In this document: positions 40,383 through 49,857 of the stretch, in pieces
Layout: the number at the start of each line of letters is the position of its first letter
Position numbering within the stretch: position 1 is the first letter of the stretch
Position numbers and translations under genes: made by a program
NCBI RefSeq assembly: GCF_000177675.1
Contig: NZ_ADGX01000011.1
Location: 1-64,000 of the forward strand
Direction of reading: 5' to 3'
Length of the DNA stretch: 64,000 bases
Source of the DNA: Parafrankia sp. EUN1f
GTDB taxonomy: Bacteria; Actinomycetota; Actinomycetes; Frankiales; Frankiaceae
The notes under the pieces: model-generated
What the model saw: only the letters and a program-made list of their open reading frames with translations
Database searches by the model: none
What the model was told of the DNA's origin: nothing

Positions 40383-41174
40383 ATGAGAACGTTGCTCCGA
40401 AACCGGCTGTTCCACGCGAAGGCGGCATCGGATGTCGCACCTGCCACCGGGCTCGCGACCGGCTACGCGCGCCTCATCCAGCGCGGCTCCCGAGGCGCCG
40501 CGCTGGCCGCCTCCTGGACCAGGATCATTCTGGTGCGGATGACGCAGCCCGGAGTCCAGGTGGGGTTCGACTCCTTCATCGGGCCCGGATGCACAATCCG
40601 CTGCGCTCCCCGCGGCACGATGGTCATCCGGCGCACGGTCCTCATCCGAGATGTCCAGCTCGAGGCCGCCGACGGAGCGCTCCTCACCCTCGACACGGCC
40701 TATCTCGCCGCCCATTGCGTGGTGGTGGCCCGCCAGCGGGTGGCCGTCGGCGCCGGCAGCCTACTGGCCGAGATGAGCGTGGTCCGCGACCAGGATCACG
40801 TGGTCGGGCCCGGCGTCCCGGGTATGGCGATGCTGTTCTCCGCGACGCCGGTGACACTCGGCCGCAACGTGTGGATCGGCGCCAAGGCCACTGTGCTGCG
40901 GGGCGTGACCATCGGCGACGATGCGGTGGTCGGGGCGGGCGCGGTGGTGACCAGGGATGTACCGCCCGGGGCCAGGGTCGGAGGCGTGCCAGCGGTGCCG
41001 TTGGGCACGTCTCGCCCCGATGCGGCGCCTGCCGATGAGCGGGATGATGTCCCGGCCGCCGCGGTCCCGGCCACCGCTGCCGCCCCAGCCGTTCTGCCTG
41101 CGCCGCGCTCCGCGGTGCAGCCGATCTCCGCAGCACGAGCGGGCTCCGCGACAGCCTCGCAGCCGGACTCCTGA
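40383..41174 (+). CDS. Hexapeptide-repeat (LbetaH) acyltransferase
   Basis: A 263-residue protein with a left-handed beta-helix of hexapeptide repeats from about residue 60 to 200, ending [20 protein letters not shown] and [20 protein letters not shown], the classic NodL/LacA-type end. The hydrophilic Ala/Pro tail after residue 205 is unusual. It probably acetylates a sugar of the repeat unit. Divergent from the sugar transferase gene. The ribosome site GGAGGGG touches the ATG closely, so a start a few codons downstream is possible. Confidence 0.85.
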   Translation: MRTLLRNRLFHAKAASDVAPATGLATGYARLIQRGSRGAALAASWTRIILVRMTQPGVQVGFDSFIGPGCTIRCAPRGTMVIRRTVLIRDVQLEAADGALLTLDTAYLAAHCVVVARQRVAVGAGSLLAEMSVVRDQDHVVGPGVPGMAMLFSATPVTLGRNVWIGAKATVLRGVTIGDDAVVGAGAVVTRDVPPGARVGGVPAVPLGTSRPDAAPADERDDVPAAAVPATAAAPAVLPAPRSAVQPISAARAGSATASQPDS

Positions 41175-41226
41175 CACGGAGGAACGTCACACCGTGAGCA
41201 CCCTGACCCGGGCGACAGGCGAGTAG

Positions 41227-41260
41227 GCCGGGCGGGTCGCTGACCCGCCGCCCGCCCGGC
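41227..41260. terminator. Bidirectional hairpin between two acyltransferase genes
   Basis: GCCGGGCGGG (41227-41236) pairs perfectly with CCCGCCCGGC (41251-41260). An alternative inner stem GGCGGGTC/GACCCGCC also fits. It lies between convergent stops at 41174 and 41262. Confidence 0.65.
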
Positions 41261-41261
41261 A

Positions 41262-41840
41262 TCAGCTGTGCTCGAACAGCTCCTGCAGCCGCCGGTGCTT
41301 CTCCTGCTCGGGCAGCCGGCCGGTACCCACCGAGGCGGCGAGAGTACGGGCGCGGAAGTCCGCGCAGGATCCCACGACCCGCGCCGGCACCCCGGCCACC
41401 ACCGATCCCGCGGGGACGTCCCGGTTCACCAGCGCACGCGCGCCGATCACGACGTCGTCGCCGATGGTCACCCCGGGCATGATGAGCGCACCGAGCCCGA
41501 TGAAGACGTTCGACCCCACGATGATCGGGGCGACGACATCAGCCTCCGGATGATCGTCACGCAGAACCCAGACAGCCCCGTCGTGCGTCACGAACCTGAC
41601 CTCGGCCGCGACCACCACGTGGTCGCCAAGGCGGATCAGGTACGGCTCACTACCGAACGTCGACCCGCTGACGCCGATCAGCCGGCAGCGGTCACCCAGG
41701 CGGACCCCGATCCGCCGGGCGTAGCCGATCGGGTCCGTCCGCTGCTGGTAGCGCAGGTGAAGGGCGACCGGGGCCCGGCGGGCGATGCCGACGAGGCTGT
41801 CAATCCTGCGCTTCGGGCGCTGGTACCCCTGCTCGGTCAC
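41262..41840 (-). CDS. Hexapeptide-repeat acyltransferase
   Basis: A 192-residue LbetaH protein. Repeats run from about residue 45 and finish with NVFIGLGALIMPGVTIGDDV and ALVNRDVPAGSVVAGVPARV. The His of VTHDGAVWVLRDD is a likely catalytic residue. Start is GTG 41840. In the corrected reading of the upstream GT4 gene the stop overlaps this GTG by 4 bp. It is the last gene of the second Wzx/Wzy operon. Confidence 0.88.
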   Translation of the reverse strand: MTEQGYQRPKRRIDSLVGIARRAPVALHLRYQQRTDPIGYARRIGVRLGDRCRLIGVSGSTFGSEPYLIRLGDHVVVAAEVRFVTHDGAVWVLRDDHPEADVVAPIIVGSNVFIGLGALIMPGVTIGDDVVIGARALVNRDVPAGSVVAGVPARVVGSCADFRARTLAASVGTGRLPEQEKHRRLQELFEHS

Positions 41841-43071
41841 TGCCTGTGCTCCAATCTCGACGATCCGGCGACACGGCGTGACGATCCGGCGGCGCCCAGG
41901 ATTGCGTCGGCGATATATCTGCGGTTCTTCTCCTGATCGAGCAGCTCCTCGGCCCGCTCACGCGCGGCCTGCCCGCGCCGAGCCAGACCGTTCGCACCGG
42001 TCCCCCCTGCAGCGCCGCCTGGTGCAGCTCGAAGGCCGCGCGCACGGCGACCGTGAGGGCCGCGGGATCACCGGGCGGCACCAGCCAGCCGTTGTGGTCC
42101 TTCACCAGCTCCGGCAGCCCGCCCACGGCCGACGCGATGCTCGGCACCGCGCAGGCGGACGCCTCCGCCACGGCGCCGTAGTTCTCCGACAGCGACGGGC
42201 TCACGCTCACGTCAGCCGCCGCGTAGAAGGGACGCACATCCTGGGCGGGGCCGGCCCAGACCACCGAGGCGGCGCCGGGCAGCCCCGCCGCCCAGGAACG
42301 CAACCGGTCACGGTAGGCCTCGCCGCCCGGGCCGTGCCCACCGCCGACCAGCACCAGCGTCGCGGGCCCGGAGCGCGACGCGAACCGGGACCAGGCCTCG
42401 AGCAGGACCTCATGCCCCTTGATCCCCTGCCCTCGGTGCACCAGCCGCTTCGGCGGGTAGAAGTAGGCGACGCAGACGGCGACGAAGGCTGACGGGTCCA
42501 GGCCGAGCTCCGCCCTCGCCTTCGCCCTGGCAGCAGCGCCGGGCGGGACGAACGACACGAGGTCGACGCCGTAGGAGGCGGTCGGCAGCCGATCCGGGCG
42601 CACGCCGAGGGCGAGGTAACGCTCACGCAGGTGCCCCGACGAGCAGACAACCAGGTCATCCGCCCGGGCGAACCAACGCTCCACCAGCTCGATCAGCCGG
42701 TTCTCCAGGTAGAGCGGCCCCGCCACCATGTGCACCCGCGCCGGCCGCCGGCTCGGGCCGCGCCCGAGGGAGGCAAGCCGCGCGAGTACCGCGGAGGCGT
42801 ACAGGTGGTAGTGCAGCACATCCGGGTCGAGCTCGCGCAGCAGCGTACGGAGCTGCCACACACCGGCTGCCTGCCGCAGCGGCGAACGCGACGGCACCGG
42901 CGCCGGACTGCGGACGACCCGGATGCCGCGCTGGGCGCAGCGCCGCGCGAGCGCGCTGTCCTCCTCGGGAAGCAGCACGACCACCTCGTGACCGTCGTCA
43001 GCCAGCGCCGTCAGGATGGGGATCGTCCACAGGCAGCCGTTTCCGGTCTTCAGAACAGTCACGATCCTCAT
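41800..43071 (-). CDS. GT4 glycosyltransferase with apparent -1 frameshift near the 3' end
   Basis: ATG 43071 (MRIVTVLKTGNG) overlaps the methyltransferase stop as ATGA. The GT-B core is complete: DVLHYHLYASAVLARLASLG, FYPPKRLVHRGQGIKGHEVL, SPSLSENYGAVAEASACAVP. After LHQAALQGG (the six-C run at 42002-42007 on the plus strand) the frame as given reads PVRTVWLGAG and an unlikely Arg/Ser/Pro tail to 41800. With one more G the frame reads TGANGLARRGQAARERAEEL and LLDQEKNRRYIADAIL, a normal GT4 C-terminal helix. It then stops at 41837-41839, overlapping the next GTG by 4 bp. The gene as it stands is therefore probably frameshifted; a sequencing error is equally possible. Confidence 0.82.
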   Translation of the reverse strand: MRIVTVLKTGNGCLWTIPILTALADDGHEVVVLLPEEDSALARRCAQRGIRVVRSPAPVPSRSPLRQAAGVWQLRTLLRELDPDVLHYHLYASAVLARLASLGRGPSRRPARVHMVAGPLYLENRLIELVERWFARADDLVVCSSGHLRERYLALGVRPDRLPTASYGVDLVSFVPPGAAARAKARAELGLDPSAFVAVCVAYFYPPKRLVHRGQGIKGHEVLLEAWSRFASRSGPATLVLVGGGHGPGGEAYRDRLRSWAAGLPGAASVVWAGPAQDVRPFYAAADVSVSPSLSENYGAVAEASACAVPSIASAVGGLPELVKDHNGWLVPPGDPAALTVAVRAAFELHQAALQGGPVRTVWLGAGRPRVSGPRSCSIRRRTADISPTQSWAPPDRHAVSPDRRDWSTGSDRAGVPAPEAQD

Positions 43072-44102
43072 CACCGGCCCGCCTCTCGGCCGCCGCCGCC
43101 CCGTTCCCCGCTGCCACGTTCCCCGTGCTGCTTCCCGCCCTGCTGTTCGCCTTCCGGACGGCGCGCGACCCAGATGCAGCTGGCCCCCCACCGGCGGAGC
43201 ACGGGCAGTTTGTCGACGGTGAGGCCGAGCGGCCGGCTGATCGATCCCGGCAGCTGACCAAGCCACGGCATCGACCAGGTGGCGAGCGTGAGAAGGGTTC
43301 CGTGCAGCCTGACGTCCACCACCTCGAAGCCGAGGCCACGCAGAATCGCGGACATCTCCTCCGGTGCGAAGGCGTACTGGTAGAAGTCCTCCCATTCGTC
43401 CGGTTCCACGGCGGGAGCCACGTCCGGTCCGTTCTCAAAGAGATGTCGCCGGCGCTGCAGATATTCGTTCAGGCACGGCGTGGACACGATCGCGACCCCA
43501 CCCGGCTTCAGGACACGGTAGGTCTCCGCGAGTATCCGCTCCGGGCCCTCCGCGAAGTGTTCGCACACCCCCGGTGAGTAGACGGCGTCGTAGCTGCCAT
43601 CAGGGCAGTCGAGTTGTCGGACGTCCCCCGACCGCAGTGGCACATCGGGAAGCAGTGCGCGAATCCGGGCGAGCGTCTCCGGGGCCCAGTCGACGCCTTC
43701 CGCCGCGAAACCACGGGCCCGAGCCGCGACGGTGAAGTGCGCCAGGCCGCAGCCTGCTTCGAGGACCCGCCCGCCTGGAGCCGCCCAGGTCAGGAAGGTG
43801 GACCGCAGCTGATGAGGCAGGTGTCCGCGCCGGCTCCGGCGATACGACAGACCGATGTCCTGCCAGACGCCATCCCAGTAGGCCGCATCCGCCTGCGCCG
43901 AGAAGTAGGCGAGCCGGCCGCCGTGGGCTCCTGGCAGCCACACCACTCGGAATCCCCTGACCACCGAGGCCGCGCCCGGTCGGCGGACGCCGCGTCGCCG
44001 GATCCCGCTGGTGCCGGCGCCGGAAACGGCCCGGCCCGGCCCGCGGTCGATCTCACCCGGGTCGGCGGCACCGGATCGGACCGGGGTCCGTTGAGCTGGC
44101 AT
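43071..44102 (-). CDS. Class I SAM-dependent methyltransferase
   Basis: A 343-residue protein. GRVLEAGCGLAHFTVAARAR is the SAM loop, GSYDAVYSPGVCEHFA motif IV, and VLKPGGVAIVSTPCLNEYLQ follows. The N-terminal 75 residues are basic and poorly ordered; an ATG is used at 44102 but the true start may lie downstream. The C-terminus is Gly/Glu/Arg-rich. The gene sits between the flippase (65 bp away) and a GT4 (ATGA overlap), so it probably methylates a glycan intermediate. Confidence 0.85.
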   Translation of the reverse strand: MPAQRTPVRSGAADPGEIDRGPGRAVSGAGTSGIRRRGVRRPGAASVVRGFRVVWLPGAHGGRLAYFSAQADAAYWDGVWQDIGLSYRRSRRGHLPHQLRSTFLTWAAPGGRVLEAGCGLAHFTVAARARGFAAEGVDWAPETLARIRALLPDVPLRSGDVRQLDCPDGSYDAVYSPGVCEHFAEGPERILAETYRVLKPGGVAIVSTPCLNEYLQRRRHLFENGPDVAPAVEPDEWEDFYQYAFAPEEMSAILRGLGFEVVDVRLHGTLLTLATWSMPWLGQLPGSISRPLGLTVDKLPVLRRWGASCIWVARRPEGEQQGGKQHGERGSGERGGGGREAGR

Positions 44103-44167
44103 GGCGGGCTCCCCCTGTATGTGAGCTGGAATCGACGGCCGGCGCGACGCGACGGACGGAAATGTGG

Positions 44168-45691
44168 CTAGGTGGTGCCAGAAGGCTCCGGTCTGGTCGG
44201 CGCGAGACTCATCGGCTCGTCGCCGGTCCCCCGGGGCTCGCGGGGATCATGGGGCACGTGGGGATCATGGGGCACGTGGGGATCACGCGGCACGTGGGGA
44301 TCGTGGGGATCGCGGGCCATCGCGGCTCTGGTCCACAGGCTGACGACCCCATAGGCGATCAGGCTCGCCCACGCCGCGCCCACCATGCCCGCCGCCGGAA
44401 TCAGGATGACATCAGCGGCCGCGACCACGGCGAGACCGACCAGGCCCGCCGCGCCGCACGCCTTGGTCCGGCCCTGACCGCTCAGGACCCGGGCATCGAT
44501 CTGGAAGGCCACCAACAGAAGCTCGGCGACCAGAAGCACCCGTAGCGGTGTGACCGCGCTCCGGTAGGCATCGCCGAAGAAGAACAGGACAAGGTGGTCC
44601 GCGGCGAGCCACATGAGCGCGGCGACCCCGGCCATCACCGCAAACACGCGAACCAGCTCGGCGAACACAGCTCGGGTGCCCATCGTGCCGCTGGCCACCC
44701 GGTAGCAGAGAACCTGGCCCCAGGAGGACGGGACAAGCCGGAGAACCTCACTCGCGGTCGCCGCAACGCTGTAGATGCCCACGGCCGACGTCCCCGACAT
44801 CACCCCGATCAGGTACCGGTCGAGCCGGAACGTCATCGACATCGCGGTGTTCATGCCGAGCGCGGGAACGCCCGTCCGGATCAGCAGCGCGGACGCGGCA
44901 CGATCCAGCTGGGGCCGGGTCACCAGACCCGCCCGCCGCAGGAGAAGGAACCCGGCGACGCACTGGAAGGCGCCCGCGACGACGGACACCGCGAGAACCG
45001 GAGCTACTCGCAGCGTCCCGGCCGATACCTGCAGCCCGACCAGGGCCGCCAGCTGCGCCAGGCAACCCGCCGTGTTGACGAGGGCCGAGGCGATCACCTG
45101 GCCGACCGCGTTCAACGTGTCGATCAGCTGGATGCTCAGCAATGTCGACACGGACAGCAGCCCGGTGAGCACCAGAATGCCGGGACCCCGCTCGGGCGCG
45201 TCCGCCAGCCAGAGGGTCGGCCCCACGATGCCGGCGGTAAGCAGGCACTGCGGCACCAGGAGCAGCAGGCTCAGCCCGAGTACGTGGTCGACCGAGACCC
45301 GCGGGTCCGTGCGCCCGAGGTAGTACCGAGCGGAGGTACCCGTACCCAGAGCGACGAACATCCCGGTGAGACCGGTGACCGTCAGGATCAGGACGAGCTC
45401 GCCCCGGCCCTCGACGTCCAGGGCGCGTGCGGTCATGACCGCGACGACCAGGTTCGTCAACGCAGCGCCCAGCGCCGCAGCGGAGACGGCGACAGCGGGG
45501 CCGGCGACGCCGGACGCCCGCGCCGCGGAGCGCCCGGCCCCACGCGAGACCGCCCGGTGGCGCCCGCTCGGGGAAGGTGGCTCGGGATGAACGTCGCCCC
45601 CGCCGGCAGCATCACCGGCAGCACCATCGATGGCGGAACCGTGCCCGGCAGGCAGAACAGTGCCGGCGCCGACCCGGCGCACCCCGCTCAT
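44168..45691 (-). CDS. Wzx-like flippase with DPHVPH repeat tail
   Basis: A 507-residue MOP-family membrane protein with about 12-14 helices; SAAALGAALTNLVVAVMTAR is the first helix and MSMTFRLDRYLIGVMSGTSA a typical mid motif. ATG 45691 overlaps the polymerase stop as ATGA. The C-terminus leaves the membrane as AMARDPHDPHVPRDPHVPHD and further DPH-type repeats, a His/Asp/Pro-rich tail not usual in Wzx. It pairs with the polymerase upstream as the second export module. Confidence 0.87.
   Translation of the reverse strand: MSGVRRVGAGTVLPAGHGSAIDGAAGDAAGGGDVHPEPPSPSGRHRAVSRGAGRSAARASGVAGPAVAVSAAALGAALTNLVVAVMTARALDVEGRGELVLILTVTGLTGMFVALGTGTSARYYLGRTDPRVSVDHVLGLSLLLLVPQCLLTAGIVGPTLWLADAPERGPGILVLTGLLSVSTLLSIQLIDTLNAVGQVIASALVNTAGCLAQLAALVGLQVSAGTLRVAPVLAVSVVAGAFQCVAGFLLLRRAGLVTRPQLDRAASALLIRTGVPALGMNTAMSMTFRLDRYLIGVMSGTSAVGIYSVAATASEVLRLVPSSWGQVLCYRVASGTMGTRAVFAELVRVFAVMAGVAALMWLAADHLVLFFFGDAYRSAVTPLRVLLVAELLLVAFQIDARVLSGQGRTKACGAAGLVGLAVVAAADVILIPAAGMVGAAWASLIAYGVVSLWTRAAMARDPHDPHVPRDPHVPHDPHVPHDPREPRGTGDEPMSLAPTRPEPSGTT
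44242..44313. repeat. 18-bp tandem repeat in the flippase 3' end
   Basis: Units GGGGATCATGGGGCACGT at 44242-44259 and 44260-44277 are identical, 44278-44295 has two changes, and 44296-44313 is more diverged. On the minus strand they encode DPHVPH repeats. Confidence 0.9.
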
Positions 45692-47325
45692 CGGGAGGCC
45701 AGCGAGCGCAGACCGGTGCTCGTCCGCTGAGCCCCCCGCATCCTCCGCGACCCGGGCAACCCCTGCGGCCCGGGCAACCCCTGCGGCGCCAGTCTCGCTG
45801 GCGGCGCAGAGTCGTTCAGGCTGCCGGAGCCCACCCGCGGGACATCGCTCCACCGGCCGGGCGAGGCCTTGCGCCACCAGTGCCCGGCCGCTCGGACCGC
45901 GACCAGCACAACGGTGCCAACCAGGACCTGCATCGGCAGCGGGGTGAAGTCGTTGCGCACCCCGATCAGGAGCGGCACGAGGAGGACGCTGCAGGCCGCG
46001 TCGGTCCACCTCGACCGCCAGCCGTCGAGCCAGCCGCACAGCAGGCCGATCACGAAGAGGATGGCCACCACGCCGGGAACGCCGAAGTTGTAGTAGGCCT
46101 CGGCGATCGGAGAGCCACCGATCGGCCCGGATCGTTCCCGAATGACCGTGTTGAACAGCCGGTCATCGATCTCGGCCGGTGGCTGCGGGATTCCGAGCAC
46201 GCGCCCTTCGATGATGCGGGCAAGCTGACCGGTGTAGGTCCGGCCGCCCGCCGCGGGTTCGCCGTACCCGTCTCGCCAGGCGACCGCCTCCGCTACGGGA
46301 CGAAGCGACGCCCCCATCTCAGCCAGACCGTCGAGGGGTCCGAAGCCGATCTGGCTCAGCGTGACCTCGGCCAGGCCATGCTGACGGATGTCCCGAAGCG
46401 CCCCGACGGCACTCAGGAGGACGACTCCCGCCAGCAGCGCGGCCCCCATCCCGGTCCAGCGGCTTGGGCCACGGCCAGCGGCTTCAGCCGGCGGAAACGA
46501 GGGGACGTCGCCGGACCGGCGCATCATGTGAGCCACGGCGGCCGCAGCCACGGGGAACAGGATGGTCCCCCGCATACCCAGTGGCAACGCGATCAGCGCG
46601 AACAGCCCGAACATCAGGTAGCCCGCCCGTCGCAGCCGCCGCCCGCCATCGACGGTCAGCAGCATGAGGCCGAAACCCAGACCGAAATCCAGATAGGGAA
46701 CCAGCGGATCGCGATATGCCAGGGCGATCAGGTCCTCGTACGATCCGAACAGCAGGCCGCTCCCGCCAGCCCGCCTGATCAGCAGGAGCATCAGGCTGAT
46801 CGAGGCGGCGAGAACCGCGAATCCGACCACGCCGGTCGCAGCCGACCTCGTCGGCGGTGCAGGCATGTCGGCAGGCGTGTCCGTACCGGTCGACCGGTCG
46901 CGGTGCACCCGGCCAGTCGAGGAAGCAGGCAGGGACATTCCCACCGCGGCAGCTGCCACGCCGATCGCCGCGATCGTGAAAATCCGTCCTGTCGAGACGG
47001 ACAGGATCCAGTCGAAACCGAGCTGCCCGTCGCTGGAGACCAGTGGGCGGTGCAGCGCGAGCGGCAGCGCGAGCCCGAAATGGAACAGGACCAGCAGTAC
47101 GAGGTAGACCGCCGAACACGAGAGGACGCCCTGCGTCCGGGCCCGGACGCAGAGCGCGATGAGGCACCCGAGCACGCCGAAGGTCACCGCCGCGACCCCG
47201 GCCGGAGACAGTGCCGAGATCTCCTCCGAGAACGCCAGCAGTGCTGCGAGAATGCCGCCGGCGCCCAGCCGGAAGGCCAGCACGCGCGGGCTCGCGCCGA
47301 AACCGACGGGCACGCCGGTTGTCAC
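45688..47325 (-). CDS. Wzy-like polysaccharide polymerase
   Basis: A 545-residue membrane protein with about twelve helices and a large outer loop (roughly 330-430) containing GGRTYTGQLARIIEGRVLGI and IGGSPIAEAYYNFGVPGVV. The latter resembles the periplasmic-loop end of O-antigen polymerases. GTG 47325 is chosen because it overlaps the stop of the GT4 gene upstream as GTGA. It differs clearly from the polymerase at 24172. Confidence 0.78.
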   Translation of the reverse strand: MTTGVPVGFGASPRVLAFRLGAGGILAALLAFSEEISALSPAGVAAVTFGVLGCLIALCVRARTQGVLSCSAVYLVLLVLFHFGLALPLALHRPLVSSDGQLGFDWILSVSTGRIFTIAAIGVAAAAVGMSLPASSTGRVHRDRSTGTDTPADMPAPPTRSAATGVVGFAVLAASISLMLLLIRRAGGSGLLFGSYEDLIALAYRDPLVPYLDFGLGFGLMLLTVDGGRRLRRAGYLMFGLFALIALPLGMRGTILFPVAAAAVAHMMRRSGDVPSFPPAEAAGRGPSRWTGMGAALLAGVVLLSAVGALRDIRQHGLAEVTLSQIGFGPLDGLAEMGASLRPVAEAVAWRDGYGEPAAGGRTYTGQLARIIEGRVLGIPQPPAEIDDRLFNTVIRERSGPIGGSPIAEAYYNFGVPGVVAILFVIGLLCGWLDGWRSRWTDAACSVLLVPLLIGVRNDFTPLPMQVLVGTVVLVAVRAAGHWWRKASPGRWSDVPRVGSGSLNDSAPPARLAPQGLPGPQGLPGSRRMRGAQRTSTGLRSLASR

Positions 47326-48494
47326 TGATCCCACAGGCTGGTCATGCCGCGCCGCCACTGGTCCATCACGAACGGGGAGGAGGAGAACGCACGAAGTGCC
47401 TTTACACGCTGCGCCGACGTGGGCGGTGCGGCCAGCATGCCGGCCGCGGCCTCGGCCCAGGCCTCGGCGGCGCAACCTTGCGGCACCGTCGTCACGCCGT
47501 CGAGCAGGCGGCCGATCTCCACGACTCCGGGCAGGTCCGGAGCAAGCACCGGCGTGCCCACGGCGCAGGCCTCGAGGACGACGGTCGGCAGTCCCTCGTG
47601 CCGCGAGGTCAGCAGCAACAGGTCAGCACCAGCCATCAGGCCGGGGATGTCGAACGACTCGCCGGGCAGGTCGAAGGCGTCGGCGACCCCGCCGAGCTCG
47701 GCCCGGCGACGCAGCTCCGCCGACTCGCGTGCATCCTGGCGCCCGACGATGCGCAGCCGGGCCGGAACACCGCGCCGCCGCAACGCGATCAGAACGTCAA
47801 CCGCGGCGCTCCGGTTCTTCACCGGGTCGGGCCGCCCGACGTGCACGATGGTGGGCCGCCACTCGGCCGCCGCCGTGGAAGCGACGGAGGCAGCGACGAC
47901 TGTGGCGGCTGTGGAGGTGGTGACGAGCGCGCGCTCGAACGGTGCCGGGTCCAACCCGTTGTAAAGCACCCGGCAACGACGCTCCCGCTGCCAGTCCGAC
48001 CGCCACAGGCTGGTCATCGTGGCCTCGGCGACCGCGACGAGGTCGGTGGCGCACCAGTCGATCAGCCGCCGCATCACCGCGCGCTGGACACGTCCTCGCA
48101 GGCTGGCACCGTGGCGGTCGCCGGTGCTGTGAAAGTGCGCCACCCGCAGCGGCACACCGGCGGCCCTCGCGATCAGCAGGACCGCTCCGGAGAAGGTGGC
48201 CACACACGAATGCACGACGTCGGGTCGCAGTGCGCGCAGCAGGCGGAGGAAACGCACCGGAAAGCCCAGGTCGAGGCGACAGGGGTGGACCGAGCCGCCC
48301 AGCGAACGGATCTCCCCCGCCAGGGCGCCGGGACGGCCGGTGAGGGTGACGAAGACGAACCTGTAGCGATCCGGGTCCAGATTGCGCATCAGGTCGACGG
48401 TGCGCAGTTCGGCGCCGGCCCGGTCCATGACGCCGAACACGTGCAGGACCGTACGGGGCCGCGGGCGCGCGGACGCCCGGTCCGCGACACTCAT
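47322..48494 (-). CDS. GT4 glycosyltransferase, paralogue of the 7033-8517 gene
   Basis: A 390-residue GT-B enzyme. TVLHVFGVMDRAGAELRTVD is the acceptor-side loop, HSCVATFSGAVLLIARAAG and VLYNGLDPAPFERAL follow, and SRHEGLPTVVLEACAVGTP carries E-x7-E. It has only about 14 residues before the core, while its paralogue has about 115. An Ala/Thr/Val-rich insert lies after ERALV. ATG 48494 and the end both overlap neighbours by 4 bp. Confidence 0.9.
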   Translation of the reverse strand: MSVADRASARPRPRTVLHVFGVMDRAGAELRTVDLMRNLDPDRYRFVFVTLTGRPGALAGEIRSLGGSVHPCRLDLGFPVRFLRLLRALRPDVVHSCVATFSGAVLLIARAAGVPLRVAHFHSTGDRHGASLRGRVQRAVMRRLIDWCATDLVAVAEATMTSLWRSDWQRERRCRVLYNGLDPAPFERALVTTSTAATVVAASVASTAAAEWRPTIVHVGRPDPVKNRSAAVDVLIALRRRGVPARLRIVGRQDARESAELRRRAELGGVADAFDLPGESFDIPGLMAGADLLLLTSRHEGLPTVVLEACAVGTPVLAPDLPGVVEIGRLLDGVTTVPQGCAAEAWAEAAAGMLAAPPTSAQRVKALRAFSSSPFVMDQWRRGMTSLWDQ

Positions 48495-49770
48495 CGCCCG
48501 GGCCTGACGAACGGTTCGGCGGTTTCGCGGGGGCGGGCCCGGCGCTGCGCCGGCGTGGCGGCCGCCGCGGTGACTTCTCGCAGCGTCTGATGAAAGGAGA
48601 GGATGACCGGTCGGATCGTCTCGAAGGAGTGCTCCCGCGCGGTTGCGAGGTTGCGCTCGGAGGCGGCGCGGTACCGGGCCGGGCTCGCGATCAGCTCGCT
48701 CAGCGTCTCCGCGAGCCGCCTGGGATCATCCGGCGGCACGAGGTCGCTCGGCGGCAGGAACTCGACCACGCCCCCACCGCGGACGCGACCGCGGGCAGCG
48801 CCCGGGCAGCGGCCTCGGCCAGGACCCGCGGAAGGCCCTCGGTTCGGGACGGGAGCACGAACACATCCGCGTCGTCGAGCGCCGCTCGGACCTGCGCACG
48901 GCTGCCAAGCCAGCGGATGAAGCGCACGTCCCCGCCGAGGCCGCGGGCCACCGCCCGCCGCACGATCTCGTCGTGATGCCGGCCGTCACCGACGATGGTC
49001 GCCATCACCGGGAGGCCGTTGGACCGCATCAGCGCCACCGCGTCGACGAGGACGTCATGCCCCTTGTACACACGTTCCTGCGAACCGATCGTCAGAAGGC
49101 GGACCGGTCGGCCGGGGCGCGAGTGCCCGGGCCCGGTCGTCCCCCACTCGCCGGGGGCTCGGCGGGGTAGCGGAACGAAGTCCTCGTCCTCCAGCAGCGA
49201 CCCAGGGCAGCTCATCATCGGCACGCCGGGGCGGGCCGGGTACCTGCTCTGCAGGACATTCCGCGTGACATAGCTGACGGCGTCGGCGCTGCGGCACTGG
49301 CAGGCGAGCAACTGGCCGGCGAGCAGCGCGGCAGGGCGGTGGTCAGCGAGCACCTCGGCCACGTCTCCGACGACCTCGAGCCCGAACGGAACCCGCCGGC
49401 GCCGGAGCTCACTCAACAGAACCGTGCCGACCAGGCCGGGAACCCGCGCGACGAAGGCGGTGTCCGCGGCGGGACCGTGGAGTTCGGCGACCGCTCGACG
49501 CAGCGCGCCGCGCAGCGCGGGCCAGCGGCGTGCGTAGGCCGCGACGCCCTGGAACGTCGGCAGCGGCAGCACGCGGACGCCGGCGCCCTCCACGGGGATG
49601 CCGTCCTGGTCGCCGGCCGCGCCGCGGGCCACCCGGGCGGCGAGCAGCACTTCGTCGAAGACACCGAGATAGCTGGCCCAGGTCGGGTAACCGGCGGCGG
49701 GGTTCGGCGTCAGCACACGGCCGTCCTCGTTCTGCTGCAACCTTGCTTCGGTGGCGACAACGATCCGCAT
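48491..49770 (-). pseudogene. GT4 glycosyltransferase split by a -1 frameshift
   Basis: ATG 49770 (MRIVVATEARLQQNEDGRVL) starts a GT-B enzyme with LLTIGSQERVYKGHDVLVDA and SRTEGLPRVLAEAAARALP. After AVASAVG, at the run of five C at 48771-48775 (plus strand), the frame shifts and ends at 48700. The natural continuation VVEFLPPSDLVPPDDPRRLA lies in another frame and runs to the stop at 48491, overlapping the next gene by 4 bp. One extra G restores about 425 residues. As given, the product lacks its C-terminal 85 residues. A sequencing error cannot be excluded. Confidence 0.8.
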
Positions 49771-49857
49771 GGTCTCCCTCAGCCCAACCCTCGAACGAAT
49801 TCGGCCACTCATCGTACTCATAGCGATGCAGATAGCGACACAGCCCGACCCGTGTCG

